Positions 1 to 7,867 of a DNA stretch of 64,000 bases are shown here, piece by piece. The notes beneath the pieces are model-generated. The model worked only from the letters and a program-made list of their open reading frames with translations, ran no database searches and was not told the origin of the DNA. This DNA comes from Acidisarcina polymorpha (GTDB taxonomy: Bacteria > Acidobacteriota > Terriglobia > Terriglobales > Acidobacteriaceae): positions 4,402,001 to 4,466,000 of the forward strand of contig NZ_CP030840.1 of assembly GCF_003330725.1 (NCBI RefSeq). The letters run 5' to 3'. The position numbers were made by a program, and so were the translations under genes. How positions within the stretch are numbered: the stretch's first letter is position 1; every line of letters begins with the position of its first letter.

Positions 1-350
1 ATTTCCACCCCGGCCACTTTTTTCGAGATCGGAAAATCACGCACCGTGACCTGGCGAGTCCAGCCTGCAGCTTCGATTCGTTTATGCGCAAAGCTGAACG
101 GGTATTTAAAGGGCGGCTGTCCGCCGGCGTCGGTGGTCGGTGGATAGACGGAATCAGGTTCCGCTTGATCCAACACCGGGTTGCGGGGCCCTGGTTGTTG
201 CTCATTCACACCGGTGTGACCATCGCCACTCGTGTCTTTCGTTTGCTGTCCTGCGGCGGCGACCGGTAATGCGGCGCCTGCCAAAGCCGCGGAGCTTCTC
301 CCGAGAAAGGTACGCCTGCTCAGACCCTGATTGCGGTCCTGCTCTTCCAT
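1..350 (-). CDS. oxdC: Bicupin oxalate decarboxylase, Tat-exported, N-terminal part only
   Basis: Partial gene: it starts at an ATG whose complement is at 348-350 and runs off the left edge, leaving 116 codons. The N-terminus carries a twin-arginine signal (SRRTFLG followed by an Ala-rich hydrophobic stretch), so export of a folded metal cofactor enzyme is likely. After a Gly/Gln/Pro-rich linker comes DSVYPPTTDAGG, then KYPFSFAHKRIEAAGWTRQV and TVRDFPISKKVAGVE, which I recognise as the start of the first cupin of bacterial oxalate decarboxylases. That family converts oxalate to formate and CO2 with manganese. The catalytic and metal-binding residues lie beyond the window, so activity cannot be judged. 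No operon partner is visible; the next gene to the right (749-1384) is on the same strand but about 400 bases away. Confidence 0.8.
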   Translation of the reverse strand, partial: MEEQDRNQGLSRRTFLGRSSAALAGAALPVAAAGQQTKDTSGDGHTGVNEQQPGPRNPVLDQAEPDSVYPPTTDAGGQPPFKYPFSFAHKRIEAAGWTRQVTVRDFPISKKVAGVE

Positions 351-748
351 GCTATTTTCACTTTCAATTGGATTTTTGCTTCTTATTACAGACGGACATT
401 TTTGCTTCCTTTTACTTTTGCTCCTTTTATAGACGAACCACGATCGTTCTGGCGTTGCAATAGTCCAGAAGTGATGCAGACTCACGCACGTTCTTACTTT
501 GATTTGAGATCGGCCGGAAACGATAGCAGCGGAGGAGAAAGAAGCAGTATCGATCATACCGGGCTAGGGCGAAGGTCATTTCGTACTTCGCCACATGTGC
601 GGATCAATTCAACGAAGCTGGATGAAGGGGGAGTTGATGGAGTGTCTCCCCTCGGGAGCGGATATCGCCATGGAGCCAGGGCAGTGACTTCAAGTGGAGA
701 TCATCGGAATCATTAGGTCCTGGGTCAGACGAGGGAGAACCGGAGCAT
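351..748. other. Intergenic region upstream of the oxalate decarboxylase gene
   Basis: About 400 bases without a convincing gene. Short overlapping open frames occur on both strands but none has a ribosome site together with a recognisable protein. The left part, rich in T and A around 355-430, probably holds the promoter of the leftward oxalate decarboxylase gene. I could not pick a convincing -35/-10 pair. Confidence 0.4.
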
Positions 749-1384
749 TTAGCAATCCTGGTATTTCCAATTGCGTTGCTTTCCCTCTGTGATCCACTCG
801 ATCGCCGTGACGATGCGCTTGTCGCGCGTCTCCGGGCGTTTCGCCTCCGCAATCCACTCTGCGTATTCCCGCTGGCAGCTTGGACTGAAAGCTGAGAACG
901 CGGCTGCTGCTTGCTTGTTTTTCTGGAGCGCTGCGAGCAGTTCCGGAGGTGTCTTGCTGAGGGGCTTGATCTTCGCGACCTTGCGCCGCGCCGCAACCGG
1001 GCTCGTATATTGACCACTGTCGATGAAAGCGGCAGCTTGGCGGATCCAGCCAAGCATGAGCTTGTCGGCGGGCAGGTCCTCCAGGCTGGTGATTCGGCCC
1101 AGCGATCCCATTCCGTCTGCGCGTAAAACCTTGGCCTCACGCAGCACCGCACCGATCTCCTCCCCCCAAAAGCCAAAGCTGCAATGCTCTTTGAAGGCTG
1201 ACATATTAGCGAAGATTGCACCGCGATACTCAAAAAAAGGGCGGCTCCACTTCATCGTCTCTTCGACGTCGGGACAGCCCTGGTGCACAAGCTCCCGGAG
1301 ATGGCTGATAATCGGTTCCGCAAAAGGGCGAATCCCCGAAATATAGGCGTCAACGGCTGGGTTCAGATTCTTCACCGGGTTCAT
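749..1384 (-). CDS. YdeI/OmpD-associated (OmdA) family protein with DUF1801 domain
   Basis: A 211-residue cytoplasmic protein with no signal peptide. Residues about 15-120 match the DUF1801 (YdhG-like) fold: PFAEPIISHLRELVHQGCPD, the MKWSRPFFEYRG segment and FKEHCSFGFWG. The C-terminal part, about 145-211, has the OmdA pattern LLAALQKNKQAAAAFSAFSP, then REYAEWIAEAKRPETRDKRI. This two-domain arrangement is common in soil bacteria. The biochemical function is not established for the family. It appears to be a single-gene unit, since both flanks are 400-base non-coding stretches. Confidence 0.85.
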   Translation of the reverse strand: MNPVKNLNPAVDAYISGIRPFAEPIISHLRELVHQGCPDVEETMKWSRPFFEYRGAIFANMSAFKEHCSFGFWGEEIGAVLREAKVLRADGMGSLGRITSLEDLPADKLMLGWIRQAAAFIDSGQYTSPVAARRKVAKIKPLSKTPPELLAALQKNKQAAAAFSAFSPSCQREYAEWIAEAKRPETRDKRIVTAIEWITEGKQRNWKYQDC

Positions 1385-1823
1385 TGGTCACCCTCTGAAA
1401 AACCAAATTTTACCACTCGCGATTCCGCCGGGATAAGGCAGAGCACCGGAGGCGATTCCTCAAGCTGGAAAGGCGAGGACCGGAAGCGCAGATCAGGTTT
1501 ACCGGTCGCCCGTGGTCCACGGAAAACGGCGAAAAGGCCGCCCGGCAACAGGGCGGCCTTTTCACTTAGGGAGAACAGTTCCAACGGAGGCAAAGCCATC
1601 AGAACTTTCTGGCGAAATACTATGGTCGGGCAAACCGGGTGTCAAGGCAAAATCCCTGCCCCCCTAAACCCCTGATTTTCGACCCCTTTTGGCGGGTCGG
1701 TCTAAATTTACCTCAGCCACAGATCTTCGCCTTGTCTTCGCTTTAACTCCCTCGGGTTATGGCTGAACCCTAGCAGAATGTGTAATTTACACGATGATTT
1801 GCACTAGCTCTTGTTCAATTTTG
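1385..1823. other. Non-coding region with C-rich stretch and small palindrome
   Basis: About 440 bases with no supported gene. It contains a strong hairpin (annotated separately), a C-rich pyrimidine stretch at about 1650-1690, an imperfect stem of cgaccc and gggtcg just after it, and the palindrome gtgtaatttacac at 1780-1792. The 72-codon frame on the minus strand over 1381-1599 runs through the hairpin, resembles nothing I know and is not called as a gene. Confidence 0.4.
1532..1562. terminator. Strong bidirectional-type terminator hairpin
   Basis: A perfect 12-base-pair inverted repeat: aaaaggccgccc at 1532-1543 and gggcggcctttt at 1551-1562, with a 7-base loop. The A/T ends give a short U run on either strand, the form of a bidirectional intrinsic terminator. 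No recognised gene ends directly at it. It lies upstream of the YdeI-like gene, so it may end an unseen small transcript or insulate that gene from the leftward DUF6599-like gene. Confidence 0.75.
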
Positions 1824-2966
1824 TCATTCCCGTAAATGGAGGCTGATGAAATCCGCATCTGCCAGCGTCGACGCAGGCTTTCCGCGCAGGCGGCGGTAGA
1901 AAGCGCGACCGCCCCCGAAAAAAACTCCCAGCAATAACGCCGCTCCGCCCAGGATTGCTGTCAATGTAATGATGCCAACCAGCAGTTTGGCGGTCTTTGA
2001 AACTTCACTAACGTAACCCTGTGGATGGTTCCAGGTGACATCGGCGTTGTAATTCACTTCGGAAAGCAACTTGCGGGCGCCATCCGCCGAAAGCGACCCA
2101 CTGGTGACACCCACCAGCGGACCGCTGCGTCGGCTTTGAAGGGCCTCAGGAGAGCTCTGGGTGAGCTGGCTAGGCCATTGGGCAGCCGCAGTATTGCCAG
2201 CCGCCAGAAAGACGGCCACGGCCCGCAGACGGTCGGCCGCGAGCTGCGGAGTGGGATAGTCGATCAAGGTCAGGGTGCCGTCGCCATCGCGACTGGAATA
2301 TTGTGCGGTCAGCACCTCGGCCCCCCGGCCAAAGTCGATCAGAGACGGCGGTAAGACCCCTCCTCCGCGGACATAGCCGATCGGTCCCAGGGCGTAGCGG
2401 CTGGATTGACTATCTAGCGAGGCTTGAGGTAGATACCCAGGCAGCGGCGGAGGAACGCCAAGGCCTCCTTCCGGTTTCGGAAGAGTTCCGGCGAGTTCGC
2501 GCAGCTCCGCGGCGGACATGGAAGTAAGGTGATCGAAGGTGGCGTCGACCACCGTCGATCCCTGCCAGAAGAGTACCCGGGTTCCGTCGAAGACCCCTCC
2601 GTAGCCAACCTCCTGCTTCGGCAGACCAGGACGGCGGTAGAAGGTATATGCCGCATAGGCGCCTGAGGCGTCGTCAAAACGGATTGCGCGGACATTCAGC
2701 TTGTCGCCATTTCTGATGTAGGTCGCCGAACTGGCTTGCGCAAAGCCGTCTTCCCTGAGCAGATCGGCATTCGCCACATCGGCGGTCTCGGGGGCTGGGC
2801 TTGACACCGGCCGTGGGTCGGCGTGCCAGCCAGCAAAGTCCGTGGGGAGGAGCGAAGGTTGTGCGGCAGCCTTCACTGGCGGCTTGGCCCCGGCCAAAGT
2901 GCAGGAAAATACGAAGGCAATAGTCAGGCCCGATATCTTCGGTAGATGGCGGTAATGCATACTCAT
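1824..2966 (-). CDS. DUF6599-like secreted or membrane-anchored protein
   Basis: A 380-residue protein with an N-terminal signal (ISGLTIAFVFSCTLAGA, residues about 12-28), a long exported domain, and one hydrophobic segment near the C-terminus (LLVGIITLTAILGGAALLLG, about 329-348) followed by a basic tail. The opening LLPTDFAGWHADPRP and the later LREDGFAQASSATYIRNG and AYAAYTFYRRPGLPKQ recall the acidobacterial DUF6599 family, from memory only. The topology suggests a periplasmic domain tethered to the inner membrane with a short cytoplasmic tail. Function unknown. The gene stands alone, 108 bases downstream of the GH51 gene on the same strand. Two ATG codons, at 2966 and 2960, are possible starts. 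Confidence 0.7.
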   Translation of the reverse strand: MSMHYRHLPKISGLTIAFVFSCTLAGAKPPVKAAAQPSLLPTDFAGWHADPRPVSSPAPETADVANADLLREDGFAQASSATYIRNGDKLNVRAIRFDDASGAYAAYTFYRRPGLPKQEVGYGGVFDGTRVLFWQGSTVVDATFDHLTSMSAAELRELAGTLPKPEGGLGVPPPLPGYLPQASLDSQSSRYALGPIGYVRGGGVLPPSLIDFGRGAEVLTAQYSSRDGDGTLTLIDYPTPQLAADRLRAVAVFLAAGNTAAAQWPSQLTQSSPEALQSRRSGPLVGVTSGSLSADGARKLLSEVNYNADVTWNHPQGYVSEVSKTAKLLVGIITLTAILGGAALLLGVFFGGGRAFYRRLRGKPASTLADADFISLHLRE

Positions 2967-3074
2967 TTGATGTAGAGACTACCACCGGTGACCTCGGGTT
3001 AGCTTCGAGGCCGTGCGCCCCGGCAAAACCGAACTCGGCTGGCGGCAGCCCCTGTCAACGTCCGCCCGCCGATT

Positions 3075-4991
3075 CTACTTCAGCGATACCTCCAGAATCT
3101 GGATGGCATACGGCGGCACCGTGTGGCTAAAGCTGTCCTTCACTCCGGTAAGGGCCGTCTCCGTAGGAACAATGTGCATCGGATCGGCAAGAGTGTTGGT
3201 GTCCTGCGTAGTTTTAGAACTCAGGCTAATGAGCTTGGCAGTCGATCCGATCGTACCTGCGCCCATGAGTCGAAGATCGACCGGCTGCGGAACGGAGGAT
3301 GCATTCACCAGCTTCAGATAGAGAATCCCTTTGTCTTCGTCCTTGGTTGCGGAGTAAAAAAAGCGCGGACCACCACCGCTGACCGTCGAGCCGACCACCT
3401 CTTTGCCAAGATGATTGGCGAACATCACCTGGGCATAGTAGCTGGGCGAACCATAACTGGTAAGGGTGTCATAGCCGATGAGGTCGGTACGCCATTGCAT
3501 GCCGCCGGGGTTGACATTGACCAGCAGCGGCGCGTAGCTGGCCATGACCACAATATCGCTGTTGCGCTCCATGCCCGTCATCCACGCAGCATCGCCGAGC
3601 GCTGCTCCGAAGTTCGGCGTGGGGCCGCCTTCGCGCGTCGCCCATTCCCCGACAAAGATCTTAGGACCATTGCGATCAGTCCCATCGTAGTGGTGGACGT
3701 CGGCAAAGAACTCCTCCGCCTTCTTGTAATAATGATCGTCGACAACATCGGGCTTGATGCTGCTGACCGGTGTCGTGGCGATGAGTTGCAGCTGCGGATA
3801 CTTCTGCTTGATCGCTTTATAGAATTGAGCATAGCGGCCGTCATAGCTGCCCGATTTGTCGAAGAAATCTTCGTTGCCAACCTCGACATAGGTCAGCGAA
3901 AACGGCGCAGGATGCCCATTTTTTGCGCGAATTGCGCCCCATCTCGTGTCGCTGCCGCCGGTGACGTATTCGATCTCGTCCAGCGCGTCCTGAACGTACG
4001 GATCAAGAGCAGCGCCAGGTTCGACGTGCTCCTGCATCATCGAATATCCGGCATAGACGGCCAGCACCGGCTGCATGTGCAGGTCTTCGCACCAATATAA
4101 AAATTCCAGCAAACCCATCCCATCCGACGAGTGGTAATGCCAGGGGCTCGGATGGGTGGGCCGATCGACCCAGGGGCCAATGGTCTTCTTCCAGTCGAAG
4201 CGCTCTGCGATATGGTCGCCTTCGAGGTAATTTCCCCCCGGAAAGCGCAAGAACGCGGGATGCATGCCCGCGAGCTTCTCCATCAGGTCGATCCGGAACC
4301 CGTGCTCGCGGTCTTTGTAAGTTGGAGGGAAGAGCGAGACCAGGTCGAGCCAGAGCGTGCCCGGATGTTCGACCGACAAAACCAGGTGATTGGTGGCGGA
4401 GACCGAGACCTGACCAGTTTTTAGAACTGTGCTGTACTGTTTCCACTCCGAAGTAATCGATGGAATCGTAGCGCTCGCCACGGCTCTTCCGCTCTGGTTA
4501 TCAACAATGCTGATTTTGACCGGGCCGAGCGAAGGCGCATCGGTCTTCGCGTAGAACGAAGCCTGATACGTGGTGTCGGGGCGGACCGGAATTCCCCAGT
4601 AGCCATCATTGAGCACGCCGGCCTGTTCGCCGGGACCCGCCTGCTTGATGGTGACCTTCAGGCAGCGGGGCAGGGCAGTGCTGGGACCGTTGGCCGGGTC
4701 AACGCTGATGGAGGCCTGCGCGCTTCCTTCGGTGACCGCGACCCAGTGTTCGAGTGCGTCCCATTGCGGCCCTGGAGCGCGGCCGTTGACCAGCTCCGCG
4801 TAGAGGCCGCCGTCATAGGAGTAATTAATCTCCTCGGTCATGAGGCCGTAGAGCGTAGGACTCACCTTGGCAATCGGTTTGTCCGCCTGAATATTCAAAG
4901 TGACGGGCGGGGCCGGTTGTGCGTAGAGCGATTTGCTTAGCGATAGCAGGGCAAGAGGGAGCAATTTGCTGGCGAAGCGGGAACCAAACAT
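3075..4991 (-). CDS. Alpha-L-arabinofuranosidase, GH51 family, secreted
   Basis: A 638-residue protein with a signal peptide (LLPLALLSLSKSLYAQ). After KVSPTLYGLMTEEINYSYDG comes a carbohydrate-binding-like insert (about 80-225), then the catalytic barrel with LRFPGGNYLEGDHIAERFDW. The expected acid/base glutamate is E374 in VEVGNED and the nucleophile is E449 in IFVGEWA, both present. GH51 enzymes release arabinofuranose from arabinan, arabinoxylan and related side chains. The signal peptide places it in the periplasm or outside the cell. It fits a plant-polymer scavenging lifestyle together with the GH78 enzyme at 25.7 kb, although the two are not adjacent. The terminal beta domain is present to residue 638, so the protein looks complete. 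Confidence 0.9.
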   Translation of the reverse strand: MFGSRFASKLLPLALLSLSKSLYAQPAPPVTLNIQADKPIAKVSPTLYGLMTEEINYSYDGGLYAELVNGRAPGPQWDALEHWVAVTEGSAQASISVDPANGPSTALPRCLKVTIKQAGPGEQAGVLNDGYWGIPVRPDTTYQASFYAKTDAPSLGPVKISIVDNQSGRAVASATIPSITSEWKQYSTVLKTGQVSVSATNHLVLSVEHPGTLWLDLVSLFPPTYKDREHGFRIDLMEKLAGMHPAFLRFPGGNYLEGDHIAERFDWKKTIGPWVDRPTHPSPWHYHSSDGMGLLEFLYWCEDLHMQPVLAVYAGYSMMQEHVEPGAALDPYVQDALDEIEYVTGGSDTRWGAIRAKNGHPAPFSLTYVEVGNEDFFDKSGSYDGRYAQFYKAIKQKYPQLQLIATTPVSSIKPDVVDDHYYKKAEEFFADVHHYDGTDRNGPKIFVGEWATREGGPTPNFGAALGDAAWMTGMERNSDIVVMASYAPLLVNVNPGGMQWRTDLIGYDTLTSYGSPSYYAQVMFANHLGKEVVGSTVSGGGPRFFYSATKDEDKGILYLKLVNASSVPQPVDLRLMGAGTIGSTAKLISLSSKTTQDTNTLADPMHIVPTETALTGVKDSFSHTVPPYAIQILEVSLK

Positions 4992-5106
4992 CTTCTGGAT
5001 GACCTCGGGAGAGCAGCCGTGACGGAAACGTTTACCCGCGCAATTGTAACGGACACCAGGGTCAAACGCCCAGGGTTATTCACAATTCCGGCTCAGTCTG
5101 TCCTCC

Positions 5107-7623
5107 TCAATCGCCAGGCAGATGGCCGGAGTTTTCGGCAAGCCGGACGCCGCTTAATCCACTCACATAACGGGCGACACCGCGGTAGAGCGATTCGGCG
5201 ATGCGCTGCCGATAGCTCGGATCGCGCAGCTGGCGGGCATCGTCGGGATTCGTCAGGAAGGAAATCTCCGCGAGGATCGATGGCATGTTCGCGCCGATCA
5301 GCACCACAAACGGAGCCTGCTTGACCCCGCGGTCCTTCAACCCGGGATTCCCTTGATCCAGTCCGTCGTAGAGATACTTCTGAACGTCGGACGCGAACTC
5401 TCGCGACTCATCGATCTTGTCGTGGAGAGCGATCTTCTTCACCAGATCGGAGAGTTGATGAATCGACTGCTGCGATACCGCGTTTTCTCGTGCCGCCAAC
5501 TCGAGCGACTCGGGCGAAGCGGTGAAATTCAGGTAGTAAGTTTCCACTCCGCGCGCGCTCGCATCCAAACTGGAATTGGCATGGACGGAGACGAAGAGAT
5601 CGGCCTGCGCCTTATTGGCGATGGCGGTCCTGGTTTCGAGTGGAATAAAAGTGTCGTCGCTGCGGGTGAATATCACGTCGGCGCCGAGGCGCTGCTTGAG
5701 CAGCTTTCCGAGCCGCAACGAAACGTCAAGCACCACATCTTTTTCCTGGATGCCGTCTGGCCCGAGAGTGCCCGAATCGTGACCGCCGTGCCCTGCATCG
5801 ACGACGATGCGCCCGATCTTGAGACCCAACGCTCGCACCATGGAACGTCCACCAGCGGCGGTCGGGTCGGCCTCGTGAATGCTTGCCGAGGTTACGGCAT
5901 TGGGATCGGTATTGTCTTTGTCTTTGCCGCGCTTGGCGGTCCGGGCTGGCGTTGTTTTCGTAAGGTCCGGCTGCGCAGCGGGCGTGGTGCCGGCGACCGA
6001 AGCCGCGATCGGCGCAGTTGTGGGATGACTGGTCGCCTTGATGCGGTCAGGCTGACGGCTGAGAGAGGCGATGTCCTGGCTCGCTTCCGTCCGCGATGTA
6101 GCCGGGTCGCCGGGAACGACCACGGCAGCGGGTCGATTTGCCTGGGTTGGCAAGGGCGCCGTGCGACTCGGAGTGCTTGTCACCGGATTTGGGATGCTGC
6201 TTGAGGCTACCTTCGAAGATGGCGGCGCCTTCGAGGGCGACGGCACCTGACTTACCGGTTGGGAAGAATTTGGTCGCTGCGGATTTTGCAATGACGCTGG
6301 GGCAGTGGGTTGGACCGGGCTTTGATTTGCCGGGGCTTGCGCGATCTGAGTGTTTGCCGTGCCCGGCTTGCGCCCGTGGATGTCGATAATGAGGCGATAG
6401 GGATTTGGCAACAGGAAGGCCGAGTAATCGCTCACATCGCTGACGTCAAGAACGATGCGAGTCACGTCATTCGAGAACTGCGCCACGCGAATGCGTTTCA
6501 GAAAACCATCGTCGGTGACGGTGACCGATTTTCCGATGAGCTCCGGCGAGAGCTTCGCGCCATGAAGGTCAAAAAAGATGCGGTCCGGGTCGGGCACGCG
6601 GGCAGCTTCGTATTGGACCTCGTCGCCAAGATCGATGGCGACTCGGGTGTAAATCGCGGTCGACCAATGGCGTACGCCGGTGACCGAGACCGGCCTGGCA
6701 TTGCGCCGCGGCTCAGAGACAGCTACTGGCTGTGGGGAGAAGGGAAGAGGTGTTTCTATCGCTATTCTTGCTGGAGGCACAACCGGGCTAGCGGAAATCG
6801 GCTGTTGAAGGGAGGGGCTTGGCGCGGCGGCAGGCCTTATCGGAGGCGGTGGCGTGGAGGTGGACTGCGCGGTCGACGGGGTTGCCTTTGTCCTCGTCGC
6901 TGCATCGGTCCTGCTGGACCCGGCCTGCTCGCTCTGAGATGCCATTGCCGCCGTGAGCACGGTGTTCGAGCGCCTCGAGGCGGCAGTCGGCGTCGATGAG
7001 CGCGGCGATCCCGCGGCGAGCGCGGGCGGCGGCTCGACGCCGTGTTTTTTCGCTGCCTGCTCCTCGGTGTGTATGTCTTTGAGATCCTGGTGGGCCTGGG
7101 TAGCGAACGGGCTATGAGGATATTGCTTGAGAAAAGATTGAAGCTGCGCCTTGGCATTGGGGCGATCGTCCAGCGCCCTGAGATTGAGATCGGCCTCGGC
7201 GAACAACGCCTCCGGGCGATAGCGGCTACCGGGGTATTCGCGACGGAGAAATTCGTACTGGCCGAGCGCATCGTGGAGGGACTTTTCGTCATTGAAGACG
7301 CGGCCCTCTTCGCCCAGCAGCTGCGCGACGGCAAAGACGCTGGCATCCGCCTTTGGTGAAGCAGGGTCGGCGTGATAGACAAAGCGGTAGAGCTCAAGGA
7401 CGCGCTCGTAGTCTCGCTTGCTGCGCTGTTCTTCGGGACGGGAGGCGAGCGCCTGACGGGCTCGCTGGGCGCGGTCGAAAGGGGACTGCGACTGAGTCGG
7501 CCGGCCGGTGGGCGATCCAAAACCGGGGAGTGCCAGCAGCGCAAGCAGTATCAGGAGCAGCGAGGATCGCTCCGCCCTGGCGAGTGCTTCAGCGGCCGTG
7601 ATCTTGCGGTTTGGGAGGCGCAT
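5107..7623 (-). CDS. amiC: N-acetylmuramoyl-L-alanine amidase with AMIN domain and tetratricopeptide-like region
   Basis: Start set at the ATG at 7623, not the longer open frame to 7653, because ggagga lies at 7627-7632 with correct spacing while the upstream ATG has no ribosome site. The 838-residue protein has an N-terminal hydrophobic segment (SLLLILLALLALPGFG), a helical repeat region resembling TPR (about 40-185), a Pro/Ser/Thr-rich linker, an AMIN domain (RHWSTAIYTRVAIDLG onward), a second low-complexity linker, and a C-terminal Amidase_3 domain from about residue 603. Zinc-ligand segments VDAGHGGHDSG and FVSVHAN, and the catalytic-end glutamate in ILAEISFLTN, are present. The enzyme cleaves the stem peptide from peptidoglycan in the periplasm during daughter-cell separation. 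It is larger than E. coli AmiC because of the repeats and linkers. Confidence 0.88.
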   Translation of the reverse strand: MRLPNRKITAAEALARAERSSLLLILLALLALPGFGSPTGRPTQSQSPFDRAQRARQALASRPEEQRSKRDYERVLELYRFVYHADPASPKADASVFAVAQLLGEEGRVFNDEKSLHDALGQYEFLRREYPGSRYRPEALFAEADLNLRALDDRPNAKAQLQSFLKQYPHSPFATQAHQDLKDIHTEEQAAKKHGVEPPPALAAGSPRSSTPTAASRRSNTVLTAAMASQSEQAGSSRTDAATRTKATPSTAQSTSTPPPPIRPAAAPSPSLQQPISASPVVPPARIAIETPLPFSPQPVAVSEPRRNARPVSVTGVRHWSTAIYTRVAIDLGDEVQYEAARVPDPDRIFFDLHGAKLSPELIGKSVTVTDDGFLKRIRVAQFSNDVTRIVLDVSDVSDYSAFLLPNPYRLIIDIHGRKPGTANTQIAQAPANQSPVQPTAPASLQNPQRPNSSQPVSQVPSPSKAPPSSKVASSSIPNPVTSTPSRTAPLPTQANRPAAVVVPGDPATSRTEASQDIASLSRQPDRIKATSHPTTAPIAASVAGTTPAAQPDLTKTTPARTAKRGKDKDNTDPNAVTSASIHEADPTAAGGRSMVRALGLKIGRIVVDAGHGGHDSGTLGPDGIQEKDVVLDVSLRLGKLLKQRLGADVIFTRSDDTFIPLETRTAIANKAQADLFVSVHANSSLDASARGVETYYLNFTASPESLELAARENAVSQQSIHQLSDLVKKIALHDKIDESREFASDVQKYLYDGLDQGNPGLKDRGVKQAPFVVLIGANMPSILAEISFLTNPDDARQLRDPSYRQRIAESLYRGVARYVSGLSGVRLAENSGHLPGD

Positions 7624-7810
7624 GGGTCCTCCGAATCGAACCGAACGCGGCATAAAGTATCGAGGGTTTCCCCGCCACAGACACTCTCATTATAAGTTCG
7701 CGCCGAGTAGCAAAGACCCGGAAACCGGCCTCCGGTTGCGTCAGGGAACCCAAAACCCAACCCGAGAACGCCTATTCCCGAAGACCGCGACGCTGCCGAC
7801 GGAAGCAGAA

Positions 7811-7863
7811 GCGACTGCCGGTTGGCTACGCCGACTTAAGTCGGCACGCACAAGAGCAGTCGC
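7811..7863. repeat. Nested inverted repeat directly after alaS
   Basis: An outer pair, gcgactgc at 7811-7818 and gcagtcgc at 7856-7863, encloses a perfect 16-base palindrome gccgacttaagtcggc at 7830-7845. The structure begins five bases past the alaS stop. It could form a two-part hairpin in the alaS 3' end. There is no clear U run, so a Rho-independent terminator is possible but not proven; a 3'-end stabiliser is the alternative. Confidence 0.55.
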
Positions 7864-7867
7864 AGGC

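Noticed and set aside
1381-1599. 72-codon minus-strand frame upstream of the YdeI-like gene
   Set aside because: It runs through a terminator hairpin and has no recognisable protein sequence.
3123-4100. 325-codon plus-strand frame inside the GH51 gene
   Set aside because: Shadow of a strongly supported glycoside hydrolase.
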